A stretch of DNA of 64,000 bases. Source: Welwitschia mirabilis (Eukaryota > Gnetophyta > Gnetopsida > Welwitschiales). Shown here piece after piece: positions 23,949 through 35,689 of this stretch; position 1 is the first letter of the stretch; each line of letters starts with the position of its first letter. The position numbers were made by a program, and so were the translations under genes. The notes beneath the pieces were generated by a model. It did no database searches and was not told the origin of the DNA. It was given only the letters and a program-made list of their open reading frames with translations. The stretch spans positions 101,556,386 through 101,620,385 of the forward strand of contig JBOZIK010000001.1 of the NCBI GenBank assembly GCA_051453625.1. Reading direction: 5' to 3'.

Positions 23949-26284
23949 TAACCCTCTATTTAGCCTTATTAGTTCCTATCAAAGTAGTGAACAAGTATAT
24001 TGTAAGCCAATTTGACTAAGATAATCAACAATTAGAAAAATGGAATTTGAGTTTAATTTTATCATGTAAGAAAAAATGTGTTAACTGATACAACTACTAA
24101 AGTATTTATAATCCCCCTACTTAAACACATTACCATAGAACAAATAAATGTCGTACACATAAAAAAATCAGAAAAGGTAATAATGATAGCTAAAAAATGA
24201 TAATGTGTATGCATAATTCAAGAAAGTAACACTGAAATTGATGTGTAAAATTTAAGTATGTAGTATATAAAGATAAATTACAAGAGTAATCATAGCATTC
24301 TTTTCATTAGATGATCTAAAACATAGCAGCAGGAAAACTATGTGAGAGTTCTACTATGCTCCTGTTAGAGAAAGTCCATGAAATTTTATTTAAGTAATAT
24401 GAAATCAAATCCAAAAAAATCATCATAATTATGTATCATGAAAGCTCAAAAAATATCCATTTAAATTTAAAATTTTTACTCAATATCTTAGAAGAAGTCT
24501 AAAGAGGTATCATATCCCCTTCCCAACTAAAGCAAGGTGTCCTAAATTGCACTGAGTAAAAAGGATGGCTATTGTCCTATCTATCATGAGGATGATAGAC
24601 ATGAGATGATAGTGATCAAATGAGATGTTTGAAAAGATAGGAAAAATCCAAAAACGTCTAAAATTAAGCAAGCAATTAAAAAGGAATATAAAAATAGAAA
24701 GAAGGTAGAAAGTAAAGAAATATCCTAAAAAACATAACCATGATGGAAAGAGACTTATGTAAAAAGGTGTTAAGGAGAAGAAAATGCACAAAGTAAAAGG
24801 AGGCAGTGCTTAAAAGAACTCCTAAATGTGCTCTAAACTAAATGAGTATTCAAGATTGTGTAAGTGGATGTATATAAAAGAAAAAGTAAAGAAATGAAAA
24901 AATAGTAGCATAAAACAAAAGAAACACATCAATAAAAGTAAACGAAATGCATCAAATTAAAGTTCTTAAAAGAAAAATAACCCTTATAAATAAAAAATAC
25001 AAGTGAAAATAAAAATACAACTAGAAAATTACCAAATGATCAAATCCTAATTATTATGTGGAAGAAGATACAGCAATGAATTTAAAAATTCCAAATAAAA
25101 TAACAAAGGAAGACGTAAAGAAAATGAACAACTAGGAACATGAAGAAGATTGATTACCTATCCAAAATTCCATCCTAGCAAAGATTCTTGGTAAAAATCA
25201 TAAACTCACCTGATAATGATGTATGACATAATGTAAAAAACTCATAAAGTACTACTTAAATAGACAATAATTATGATGAGGCCAAGTATATCTAATGTTT
25301 TCCAAAAAGAAATGATAAGATAACAACTTGCTCAGAAATGAACTTGCTTACTCATATCCCAAAATAATAATAGAATCCAAAAAATTAAAATGATCATGTG
25401 GAAGTTCTATATCTAAAAATGAGTCTAGAAAACAAGCAATGTCTTTAATAATATAAAGGACATCACTAATTCCATAGCCTCTAAATAAAAATTATTTTTC
25501 CATGATGAGGGGAGTACAACCACTGTCAAAGGAGTAAGGATTCACACATCATAACTAACTAACTCTCTAGTGGATTTCTCACAACTACCATATCATACTG
25601 TCAAAGGCCTTTTTTGGGAAAATTTTCCTCAGTGCATTTATAGTAAAACATCATGATGACCATGGTTTTAGCTCAGATACAAAAGATCATGGTCATTATT
25701 TATTTCTTTTCTTTTCTTTTTCATTCTTCTTTCTTTTTTATATAAATAACAATAAATTTCACATGACCAAGTATTCATAAGAATAAGGATGAAGTAATGA
25801 GATGAGAAATAAGGAAGAACACTACCAAACAATTAAAGACTTACATCATTGAAAGAGAATGAAAGAGACCAAGGAATCTTTCTTCAAAATGAAGTTCATG
25901 TACATATGAATGTCTTAAGATTGGATGAATCCAATCTTATCACTTAAACTTCCCAAGTAAAAGATTTACTAATCATGATAACTTTATAAAGTAAAACATA
26001 GTCAAGTTAAAGATGTCTAAGTGATAGCATGGAGTTTACCAAAAGAATCAGGTAAGGAAGAATTTAGATAATGGTAGAAGGAAAATTCAAGACAAGAGCT
26101 TCTATCATGTTCAATGTTTAAATAATATATATTTCAATGATTTTTAACCTTATATCCATTAACTTCTAAATTTTCCAAGTATTCAAGTTGAAAGTTTTAA
26201 TTGATCCATCTTAAGACATACTCTTTCTAAAATATAAGAACCTAACCATTAAGAGGTTTAACTAGTTGTGTAAAAGGTGCACTT
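23949..26284 (-). other. G1 internal region without recognisable gene
   Basis: Neither strand shows RT, integrase or protease motifs. A long pyrimidine tract lies at about 25700-25740 (purine on the element's coding strand). The 93-codon minus-strand frame at 24510-24791 is hydrophobic, overlaps a hairpin motif and has no family resemblance. Confidence 0.45.
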
Positions 26285-27125
26285 AGATCTTGTATTTTTT
26301 TAAAAAATAAGGGCCAAATCAAATAGAAATCAATTGATAAAATATAAAAGGTATATAACCATTTTAGAGTAAAATCAATTGGAGGAAAATAGAATAAAAT
26401 GATAAAAATTTAATAGCACAAATTTCAGAATCCAAATAAGAGAAAAAGAAGTAATAAGTTTCATTAACAATTAATCTCTTATTAAAATAATGTAAATCAT
26501 CAATATTATTATATAATTCATTCAAGGTATTACTCAAAGGATGGATCTAAGAAGTTTTTAAGGGCTTTTGAGAATTTTTAATAAAATTGAAAAGCTCTTT
26601 AAGATTTAATTTTAAGCATGGATTATCATAAAAAAGATAAGGTTTATCCCAATTTAAAATTCCAAGATATTTCAAGTCAAACTTTTCAAAAGAATAATTA
26701 TTAAAAGAATAAGGTAAAGTAAACTTGGTAGAAAAAGAAAGGATATTACATAGATTTATAAAAGGAATATATTAAGAGATAGAAGGAATAAACTTTTCAA
26801 AATTATGAGTTTTGTGAAAATCAAGAAAAAGAACATGGCTTTAAGTATTACATGAAAGTTCAAATGGGAGAGATGAGAAAAGTTTATCATAATTAAGATC
26901 ATAAGGTAATGTAAAAGTAGAAGTAGAAGTGGAGGAAAGGAAATGATTTAAAATTGTACATAAAGGCATAGGTGAAAAGGATGTAGAAGTATGTGTAGAA
27001 TGAACAAGTCTATTCTCTTTGAAGTTTGAATGAATCTCTATGGGTCCTTTATTATGATACGTTTCCTCATTATTATCTTTGTTATAATTTCATTAGATTG
27101 TTTCTTCATCTTCCTCATCATTGTT
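26285..27125 (-). pseudogene. unrecognised decayed ORF in G1, downstream block
   Basis: Reading the minus strand from 27125 gives about 275 codons with only six stops before a final TGA near 26288. In DNA this AT-rich, chance would give several times more. Legible segments include NNDEEDEET, PMPLCTILNHFLSSTSTSTF, YDLNYDKLFSSLPFELSC, KYLGILNWDKPYLFYDNPC and RLIVNETYYFFFSYLDSEIC. Two stops follow residues where CAA to TAA is plausible. No retroviral motif (CCHC, DSG, YxDD, HHCC) is present. It may be the continuation of the block at 27683-28660 across the gap, though the frame differs if the gap length is true. Its position, after the primer site, is where gag or an Ogre-type ORF1 would lie. 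Function unknown. Confidence 0.5.
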
Positions 27126-27682
27126 NNNNNNNNNNNNNNNNNNNNNNNNNNNNNNNNNNNNNNNNNNNNNNNNNNNNNNNNNNNNNNNNNNNNNNNNNNN
27201 NNNNNNNNNNNNNNNNNNNNNNNNNNNNNNNNNNNNNNNNNNNNNNNNNNNNNNNNNNNNNNNNNNNNNNNNNNNNNNNNNNNNNNNNNNNNNNNNNNNN
27301 NNNNNNNNNNNNNNNNNNNNNNNNNNNNNNNNNNNNNNNNNNNNNNNNNNNNNNNNNNNNNNNNNNNNNNNNNNNNNNNNNNNNNNNNNNNNNNNNNNNN
27401 NNNNNNNNNNNNNNNNNNNNNNNNNNNNNNNNNNNNNNNNNNNNNNNNNNNNNNNNNNNNNNNNNNNNNNNNNNNNNNNNNNNNNNNNNNNNNNNNNNNN
27501 NNNNNNNNNNNNNNNNNNNNNNNNNNNNNNNNNNNNNNNNNNNNNNNNNNNNNNNNNNNNNNNNNNNNNNNNNNNNNNNNNNNNNNNNNNNNNNNNNNNN
27601 NNNNNNNNNNNNNNNNNNNNNNNNNNNNNNNNNNNNNNNNNNNNNNNNNNNNNNNNNNNNNNNNNNNNNNNNNNNNNNNNNN
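27126..27682. other. assembly gap, 557 N
   Basis: It interrupts the unrecognised G1 reading frame. Long open frames drawn across it are artefacts. Confidence 0.95.
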
Positions 27683-28660
27683 AAAAACTATATCTTCCTT
27701 CTTTTATTAAATATTGCTTTCATTCTATAGGTTATTAGATTCATTAAAAAGATTATCAAAATAAATAAGAGCATCATCTTCATCATTGATTGGAAAGTTT
27801 TCAATTTTTTTATGAATGGATTCCTCATCCCAATTATCTAGCAATAAATGGATGGCAAGGATATAATCTAATACCTAAATATCATCATCTAATGAATGGT
27901 CATCCTTATCCCAACTATTGAAACATTGAGTTGAGTTATTATTATCTTCTTGTTGCTTATCTTCTAATGAGTAGGATGTTGAAGTTTGATTCAAAATTTC
28001 ATCTTCTATCTGAAAGAAAGAATAATTATCATATGTGTCTAAGTTCTTCTCATTTTCCTCAAGATAGAATATAGTAGAATAGGTTTGAGGATTCTGTGTT
28101 ATAAAAGAATCCTGAGTTTGTAACAATGTTGATTATAAGATTTCAACTAAATTTTCTAAGTTCTTATTGTTATTTTTTTTTTTTTTGTTCTTCTTCATTT
28201 TAACAATCATTTCTTTTAAGGGATCATTTTTTTCCTCATCGTAGATTAATGGGAGATGGTTCTTCTTATGGTTAGGATTGATAAAAATGATTGTTGAAAG
28301 TTGATTGATAAAAATAATTGTTGAAAGTTTATCTAAATGAGGTGGAATCCCTAAATGTGGAAAATCTTCATTGTCATTTCTATATGAGGTTTGAAAAGGA
28401 GAGGGACAAGAATAAGAAGGTGGAACAGAGAAAGGGATCCAATTCCTAATTCCACCATCATTTTATGTTATTCTTCCTCTTTTAAAAATATCTTAAAGTG
28501 TTTTATCGCTATAAATATCAAAATCTGTTATGTTTCTCCTCCTTTTTGTAAAGATTTCTCAAAGTGTTTTCTTACTATTCTTCTTATACTTTTTCAAATT
28601 TATCCTTCTTTTAGTAAGAATTTTCCCATTAGTCCTTCTACCACTATTCATTGAAGCAAT
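27683..28660 (-). pseudogene. unrecognised decayed ORF in G1, upstream block
   Basis: One minus-strand frame runs about 326 codons with eight stops. It starts with a basic, repeated segment (TKRRINLKKYKKNSKKTL, then IFTKRRRN and IFKRGRIT after further KTL units). It continues through a Pro/Ser/aromatic region (WIPFSVPPSYSCPSPFQTSY), a duplicated LSTIIFIN, the segment PLIYDEEKNDPLKEMIVKM, a poly-Lys run encoded by 14 A, and an acidic part (FFQIEDEILNQTSTSYSLED, WDKDDHSLDDD, FPINDEDDALIYFDNLF). The 84-codon piece at 27875-28126 is its longest uninterrupted part. The switch from basic to acidic and the lack of cysteines are unlike gag nucleocapsid. The plus-strand frame at 28391-28654 is a shadow. 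I do not recognise the family. Confidence 0.55.
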
Positions 28661-29200
28661 TGAGAAGAATGAAATAAGATAATTTTATTACAATATGATA
28701 AGGAAGATAAGTACATAATAAATATTAAGTTTTTTTCTTTTTGAAGTTTCATCATTTTATCAAAATTATTGATCCTTATCACTTAAAGGATGTGTAATGG
28801 CTATTATTTAAGTATTATGAAAATACCTAATAGAATAACTATAGAGAAAAAGAAAAATTGTAGAACAAAGGAACTAATTACAAACATATGAAATGGCCAT
28901 TGTCATCCTAAGTATCATGGGGATGATAGTGGAAACGACGTACTATTATTCTATAAAAACTAGAAATTTAAAACCTAAAAGAAAAAGGTGTAGAAAATTA
29001 AATCTAAAAATCTAAATTGTTATCATCAGTATCATAGGGATGACATAGGAGACGACAATACTTTTTAATGCTACAGAAAACAAAAATTGCATAAATAAAC
29101 CTACTCAATAAAAATAAAGTACTATTTTAAATAAATAACCTAAACATAAATTAGAGGTACTCACCTAGATAGTGACAATCCTTCAGCTCCTTGTAGCCTT
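28661..29200 (-). other. G1 leader between primer site and ORF
   Basis: No gene. It contains two hairpin-motif copies (about 28895 and 29018). The first part beside the primer site resembles the G2 leader at 59336-59395. Confidence 0.5.
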
Positions 29201-29217
29201 CCTTAGAAATGGTGCCA
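29201..29217 (-). other. gypsy primer-binding site of G1
   Basis: The minus strand reads TGGCACCATTTCTAAGG from 29217, three bases after the LTR end. G2 has TGGCACCATTTCTTGGA in the same place. Plant Athila/Tat elements usually have TGGCGCCGTTGCC. Confidence 0.8.
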
Positions 29218-30500
29218 AAATGTTATGGTGTAAATTTAGCAATCCTTAAGTCCTTTAGGTAAACCTATAAATCAAAATACTTGCAAAAACAATACATACT
29301 AATATAGATGAGAGTTAACCGAAATGTCATAATTCCAACAAAGGCACTAGGCTTAGAGTTAGAGAACTAATTTTTAAAAGTATTTTTTATTCTTTATCTT
29401 TAAATAAATGAAAGTAAAAAAATAATGTAAAATGTAATGCAATGCTAAATGGAATGCAAATGGATGAGAATGGAAATGAAATGGATTTTATTTGGATCTT
29501 AATTCTTCTATCAAAAGAACTATCTCTCTTAAATTCAAATCAATTAAGAAGAGTTCATCTCTTGTTCCTAACTAATGTAAACTATGAGATATGCCAAAGA
29601 AAATATGGAATGCAATATGGAATTAAAATCAAATAATAATGCAAATCTAAACTAACATCATCAACCTTAACAAAGGTTTCTCTTATGATCTACAAATAAA
29701 TTATAGAATTATCACTAAACTATAATCAACTTAAACCATAAGGCACATAAATATGATTGTATTAAAAAGAGTATTTTAATTGATCATAAAACTTTTACAT
29801 CCACTTACAACAAAGTAGCAGCTCCTTAGTGGAGGATACTTAGCTGAACACTAAGGGTAACTTCTTTCTATAGCTATTAGGTGGACCTCTTGTCCTTTAA
29901 TCTTCTGTCACAAGAACATCAAGTATAAAAGATGAATTGGAAGTGAGGACAATAAAGGTATTTATAGTTTTATATTAAAATCTCTAAAACCATAATTCTA
30001 AAAGTCAAAGAAGAAACCCTAGCATCCCAACTAGAGCACATGATCCCATTATAAGATAATTTAGTCTAGCTTATACAAAATAGTTATTATCCTAACTATC
30101 ATAGGGATGAAACTATGGATGAAGCCCCATAACAATAGATAATTAATTAGCTTTTAGTCCTACAACTAATCCCATAGTTAGCTTCAAATGTATCATTATC
30201 CTTTATATCATGGAGATGACACTAGAGATGATATCTCCTTATGAAAGAGTCCTCATTGGCTCTAAGATCTAGTCCAAGTCATTATCACAATGGGCTAATA
30301 TAGTGCTATTGTCTTGTCTATTGTTAGGATGAAAGTGGGGACAACACGCTTCCAAAGCTCTTCAGCTAAAGTAAATCAACCTTCTTCAGGATTAATCTTC
30401 CTCTAACATAGTAAGTACTAGAACATGACTAAAATACCTCCAAATATGCTAAGAATTACATGTTTTTGTAATCATCCCATTGACCCTCCATAATCATTAG

Positions 30501-32109
30501 TGTTTATAAGGTTTTTGGTTTCCCATAATTGATGGATTAGTTCTAATGTTATGCAATGATAGGTGGTTTTGGTGGTTTCATCATGATTTAACTGAGTTTA
30601 AGCTAAACTTAATTACTTAACCTAGTTTGACTAAGGTCAATTAAGTTTGACTGATCTTGACTAAGGTTAACTAACTTAAACTTATCATGACTGACTTTAT
30701 TTAACTTAATTTGACTGATTTTGATAATTTGACTAGGTTTACTAAATTTGATTAGGTTTGACTGAGCTTTGACTAACTTTAATAGTGATTGATTGACTTT
30801 ATTTTAATAGAGTTTGGGAACTTTGGCTTAATTTTGTGACATTTTATTATGATTTAAATTTGATTATGATTTGGAAGACATNNNNNNNNNNNNNNNNNNN
30901 NNNNNNNNNNNNNNNNNNNNNNNNNNNNNNNNNNNNNNNNNNNNNNNNNNNNNNNNNNNNNNNNNNNNNNNNNNNNNNNNNNNNNNNNNNNNNNNNNNNN
31001 NNNNNNNNNNNNNNNNNNNNNNNNNNNNNNNNNNNNNNNNNNNNNNNNNNNNNNNNNNNNNNNNNNNNNNNNNNNNNNNNNNNNNNNNNNNNNNNNNNNN
31101 NNNNNNNNNNNNNNNNNNNNNNNNNNNNNNNNNNNNNNNNNNNNNNNNNNNNNNNNNNNNNNNNNNNNNNNNNNNNNNNNNNNNNNNNNNNNNNNNNNNN
31201 NNNNNNNNNNNNNNNNNNNNNNNNNNNNNNNNNNNNNNNNNNNNNNNNNNNNNNNNNNNNNNNNNNNNNNNNNNNNNNNNNNNNNNNNNNNNNNNNNNNN
31301 NNNNNNNNNNNNNNNNNNNNNNNNNNNNNNNNNNNNNNNNNNNNNNNNNNNNNNNNNNNNNNNNNNNNNNNNNNNNNNNNNNNNNNNNNNNNNNNNNNNN
31401 NNNNNNNNNNNNNNNNNNNNNNNNNNNNNNNNNNNNNNNNNNNNNNNNNNNNNNNNNNNNNNNNNNNNNNNNNNNNNNNNNNNNNNNNNNNNNNNNNNNN
31501 NNNNNNNNNNNNNNNNNNNNNNNNNNNNNNNNNNNNNNNNNNNNNNNNNNNNNNNNNNNNNNNNNNNNNNNNNNNNNNNNNNNNNNNNNNNNNNNNNNNN
31601 NNNNNNNNNNNNNNNNNNNNNNNNNNNNNNNNNNNNNAAAAATTTAACAAAATATTTTTTTAGGGTTAATCCATAAATATGAGGACATAGTAAATGCCAA
31701 AAAATTGCCATGAAATCTTTGTTTTTAAGGCTAAAGAATGCATCTGAATTTTGAAACAAAAAAATTCCACCTTAACACCAATAGTTGTTTACACTTCTTA
31801 AAAGATGAAATTGGATTTTGAGTCATTGCAAGTACTGAAACCAAAGATTCAAGAATGCATTATAAAAAAATGATGAAAATGAGCCCTCCTAATCCTTCAT
31901 GCTATGGTTTTTTCTATTGTTATTCCTTCCAAAATTGTGATCTGTCTCCTCTTTGAATGTCATGGGTGCTTCTTTGCTTTCTCTTCTTTGTTTCTTTTTT
32001 TCTTTTTTTCTTTTTTTTTTTTTGTTTGAGCACATTTCTACAAAAGCCTCTCTTTCTGTCACCCCTTATTTTTTATTACCATCCTTCTCTGTAATGCCTT
32101 GGAATGAGT
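30501..32109. mobile_element. unclassified insertion in the right G1 LTR
   Basis: The LTR text stops at ...AATCATTAG (30500) and resumes at ...GCTAGTATTATAATC (32110). ATTAG and GCTAG may be a decayed 5-bp target duplication. The insert begins TGTTTATAAGG and contains a field of TTGACTAAGGTT-like micro-repeats (30590-30800), 756 N, and a T-rich tract at 31990-32025. Its end lacks a clear CA. A solo LTR of another gypsy family is the likeliest identity, but no partner copy is in the window. Confidence 0.55.
30882..31637. other. assembly gap, 756 N
   Basis: It lies inside the unclassified insertion. Open frames spanning it on either strand are artefacts. Confidence 0.95.
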
Positions 32110-32207
32110 GCTAGTATTATAATCAAAATTTCATATAATCATATATAAATGTTTTACAAAATTAATCTAAATACACCATTAAATTCCTACAAATTAGCAT
32201 TACAACA

Positions 32208-32566
32208 ACATCACACCATTATTATCAAATAGCATTCTCTCTAAAGGTTGAGATTAAGCCTTTAAAAAGTTTGATTATAAAGGTTAAAGGTAAACATAGA
32301 ATACCTAAAATGTGATTAATGATGATCTATATCATGCTTGAGTAGAAGCTGATCACCTAGAGTAATGTTAGTGGTTTTTTAAATCACTATAAATTATGTG
32401 TTAATCTTTATTGGTATTTTTATGCTTTCAATATTTACTTTCAGATTATATTTGTTTTTAATTTGAATAAATATTTTAGTTTTTAATACTTATGAATATA
32501 GCTTGTGAATTTATTAGTTTAATTTTTAATCCTATTTACTCCTGCTCTATGATTCTAGATCCTTCA
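32208..32566 (+). repeat. 5' LTR of B, second part
   Basis: It resumes after G1 and matches 40025-40358 (AGGTTGAGATTAAGCCT, AATATTTTAGTTTTTAATAC). It ends TCCTTCA, two bases before the primer site. Confidence 0.9.
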
Positions 32567-32568
32567 TT

Positions 32569-32577
32569 TGGTATTAG
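32569..32577 (+). other. primer-binding site of B
   Basis: TGGTATTAG, then diverging (AATAAAG). The same position in E reads TGGTATTAGAGC. Confidence 0.8.
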
Positions 32578-32632
32578 AATAAAGTAGAGTCTTTAGTATA
32601 TCTTAATAAGTTTAGACTCCTAAATCCTGATT

Positions 32633-34230
32633 ATAACCAATTCTTTAGATGGCTTTTCTACTAGATGACCACCCATGTTTGATGAGATAAACTATGCCTA
32701 TTGGAAGGCTCGTATGAGAATATTACTTAAATTCCTAGATGTAGACATAGAGAAGGTAATATACAATGATTACATTATCCCCATACTATCCAAAATCTAT
32801 GCCCATGGGGATACCATAGTGATAGAAAAAATGCATGATTAATGAATCCCCATCAAAAAATCCAAATCTGTCCTAGATGTCAATGCTCTTAATACAAGTT
32901 TTTATTTAGTATGTACAAATAATTTTGAATGGACAATGAACTATGAACATGCAAAAGAAGCTTAGGAAATTCTTAAAATAGCACATGAAGTAACATCTAC
33001 TATTAAGTAGGTAAAATTATAGATGTTCATCACCATGTTTGAAGACATTTTATGGACAAAGAGAAGACACTTTAAGAATTATTTAGTACATTAACAAACA
33101 TTGTAAATTCTATGACAAGTCTAGGTAAAAGAATGGAGAAAGCAAAGAGGATTTGAAAAGTTTTAAGATTTCTTTCAAAATACTCCAAGTCAAAGATCAC
33201 AACCATTAATGAAATAAATAACATTAATTGAAAGGTAATATTCACACCTATGAATTAAAATTTACTAAAGATAAAATAAAAAGTTTTGCCTTGAAGAGTG
33301 TGTAGGAAGAACATAGATCTAAAAAGTTAGATAAAGACCTTGATAATAATGAAGTTACCCTAAGGAGATTTAAAAGGTTCTTAAATAGAAGAAAGAAAGA
33401 AGTTAAATCAAGTAGATATCAAAAATAGGTCATTATAAACTCAGAAAACATCAAGGAAAAAAAGGAGATCTAATGCTATGCTTATAAGTAATATGAACAC
33501 ATTGAAAATGAATTTTCAAATAACAAAAGAGATTAGAGAAAATTAAAGACATAATCTTTTATTACTACATGGGATAATGTATATAAAGAAGATGATAGCA
33601 GCTTAAGCTAAGAGTTAGATGGAGATCGAAGAATTTCTATCATGGTAATAGTTCCTTCTATAAAGAACATGCCTTGCTTATCTGAACTTGATAACTTAGG
33701 TCTTATTGAAGAAGATCAAAATGAGCTTAAAGACACTTACTAAGAGCTTTACTTAGAGTGTGAAAAATTAGTAAAATGGGTTAATGATTTGAATAAAATA
33801 GTAAAGATTCTAACCAAGAAAAAGAAGGAGTTGAACACAAAGTACAAAATTATCTAAACCAAAAACTCCAAACTTACTCAAGAGGTAAAGAGCTTATCTC
33901 ATTTTGTAAGTAAATTTTGAAATAGTGTAACTAAATTAAAACAAATGCTTAGGTTAAAAAAAACTACTCATAATAAGAAAGGTATTAGATTCATTCCTCA
34001 AAGATCATGAAATTAGTCAAGTTAGATAATATGGAAAAATAATTTTATTTCAAAAATTACATATTATTTTTATGGTAAGTCTAGTTATTCTAAGTTATTT
34101 TGTAATGTTAGAAAGTTAATGCTCTTTTTGAATTCAGTTAGTACTTTTCTTTTAAATTTGTTTCAAGCATATGTATATCATAATAGTCCAAAAGACAAAG
34201 TGGGTAAGAGCTGATAATTTAAAAGGCTTT
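32633..34230 (+). pseudogene. copia gag remnant (B)
   Basis: Gag is recognised by comparison with C and E. The start codon is lost (ATA at 32633 where C and E have ATG-AGT-AAY). Then NYAYWKARMRILL followed by KFLDVDIEKVIY is legible, the typical plant copia gag N-terminus. The zinc knuckle near 33477 reads CYAYKxYEHIENEF, having lost its second and last cysteines. A coiled-coil-like Lys/Glu-rich stretch follows (33720-33850). Stops and frameshifts are frequent. In family members gag builds the virus-like particle that packages element RNA; this copy cannot. Confidence 0.8.
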
Positions 34231-34264
34231 TGATTCAAATAGCTTTCAAGGTATCAAATGGAAC

Positions 34265-35655
34265 TAGCTGATACTTGGATAGTGATTGCTCTTGATAGAC
34301 AATAGATGACAAGTCAAGATTTTAACATTTGAATGACTTTGATAAAGGAGAAGTTACTTTTGGTGAAAATGGATAAGAAAAGATCGGTAACATAACTAAG
34401 GTAAATAAAGTTTTATATGTTAATGGCCTTAAGCATAATTTACTTAGTATTAGTCAAATTTTGATAAAGGATACAAGGTTATTTTTTATAGTAAAAAGTG
34501 TAAATTTAGAAATAGAAAAAATGAATGATGTTATTCTTAAGGCAAATAGAATAGATAATGTTTATAGGATTGACTAGTCTTTATCTACGTGTTATTTTTA
34601 TCATGTAAACTAAGAAGAACTATGGCATCAATGTTTAAGACACACAAGTTATGATCATCTAAAAATAATTGTTAACAAGAAAATTGTGAAATTATCCTCA
34701 TGATTAATATTAAAAAATATAGGCTTTATGATGTGTATTAAAAAGGAAAATAAGTTAAAACCTCTCACAGAAGCAAAAATCTAGTTTCCACAATAATGCC
34801 TCTTAAGCTTACTCATATGAACTTGCTGGAACCAATCCAAACAAAAAGTCTAGGAGGCAAATGTTATTTTTTAACTATTATTTATCACTACTCCAGATTT
34901 GCTTGGATTCCTTTTCTTGGAAACAAAGCTAAAACATGTAAAAGTTGGAATGAAATTTGTAACAAAATTCAAAACAAGAGAGGCTACACTATCAAGAAAA
35001 TTAGAAGCAATCATGGAGGATAATTTAAAAAGTATTTGTTTGAAAAGTATTGTATAGACAATAGTATAAAATATCAAATCTTACTTCCAAAACACCTCAA
35101 AAAAATGAAATTACTAAGAGGAAAAACCAAGTCCTTCAAGAAATGGCTAGAACTATGTTAAACAATAAGGAGGTTCCTAAAACCTTTTTGGCTAAAGTAG
35201 TTAGCACCACTTGCTACATTATGAATAGATTTCACCTTAGGTTAAGAATGGACAAAACTCCCTGTGAGCTTTAAAAAGGAAGAAAACCAAACATTTCATA
35301 TTTTAAGGTCTTTGGAAGTAAGTGCTTTATTTTAAAAGATAGAAAACACTTGAGTTAATTTAAATCAAAGGATAATAAAGAAATTATTTTAGGGTACTCA
35401 ACTAGAAGTAGAGGATATTGATAAAAGAAGTTTAATAGTGGAAGAGTCTATAAATGTTCAAATTAATGATTTTAGCATAATACTTCTTCCTTCAAACAGT
35501 GAAGATAACTTAACTCCAAGTACTCCCATAATAAATGAGGTTTTAACCAAAAAAGAAGAAGATCCAACTGAAGAAGCTACTTTAAAAAAGTTTAAAAAGC
35601 TAAAATATCATCCTTTAGGTCCATCATTGGGGATGCTAGCTCAAAGATTTGAATA
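34265..35655 (+). pseudogene. copia protease and integrase remnant (B)
   Basis: The protease appears as WYLDSxCS-like text near 34270 (YLDSDCS), followed by DDKSRF and GEVTFGENG. GAG-pre-integrase ELWHQCLRHTSYDHLKIIV lies at about 34618-34675. The integrase core starts near 34796 (MPLKLTHMNLLEPIQ) and runs open for 75 codons. Both visible catalytic positions are altered: the first reads TIIYHYSRFAW where the family has an Asp pair, and the second reads IRSNHGG where it has IRSDNGG. The C-terminal part is at about 35280-35655 (SYFKVFGSKCF). It ends in KYHPLGPSLGM, also seen in C1. Confidence 0.85.
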
Positions 35656-35689
35656 AGAAATTCTATTAAAAATTTCTATGCTCACATTT

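Larger units (their letters stand above)
22945..30345. repeat. dispersed hairpin motif CTATCATGGGGATGATAG, about 11 copies within G1
   Basis: A unit of about 38 bp with the core CTATCAT-GGGG-ATGATAG (7-bp stem, G-rich loop), preceded by TTATCCT and followed by TGGGRATGAC. Copies start near 22948, 23050, 23167, 23560, 23677, 24565, 28895, 29018, 30085, 30195 and 30308. Each full LTR has three, and the internal region has at least three more. Confidence 0.8.
22075..32207 (-). mobile_element. G1: Ty3/gypsy-like element nested in the 5' LTR of B, minus strand
   Basis: Homologous ends of about 1.34 kb flank 5.3 kb of internal DNA. On the minus strand the LTR runs TGTTGTAATGC... to ...CATAACA and is followed by TTTTGGCACCATTTCTAAGG, a degenerate form of the TTTGGCGCC primer region of plant gypsy elements. 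The same LTR ends and primer text occur in G2 (58230-59335), so both belong to one family. The inside carries a long decayed minus-strand reading frame of unknown nature (28660 to about 26285) and no visible gag capsid, RT or integrase. It is therefore probably a non-autonomous member mobilised by G2-like relatives. A gap and an extra partial LTR complicate its left end. Confidence 0.75.
29221..32207 (-). repeat. G1 LTR, right (5') copy, split by an insertion
   Basis: 29221-30500 and 32110-32207 together match the left copy. Outer edge TGTTGTAATGC on the minus strand at 32207; inner edge CATAACA at 29221. A plus-strand frame at 29442-29636 is spurious. Confidence 0.85.

Noticed and set aside
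24510-24791. 93-codon hydrophobic minus-strand frame
   Set aside because: Phe/Leu/Ile-rich translation of purine-rich DNA, overlapping a hairpin repeat; no family features or conserved start.
27026-27738. Plus-strand open frames of 205-234 codons
   Set aside because: They consist almost wholly of N-derived unknown residues across the 557-N gap.
30836-31759. Open frames of 258-301 codons on both strands
   Set aside because: Artefacts of the 756-N gap; only a few real codons at each end.
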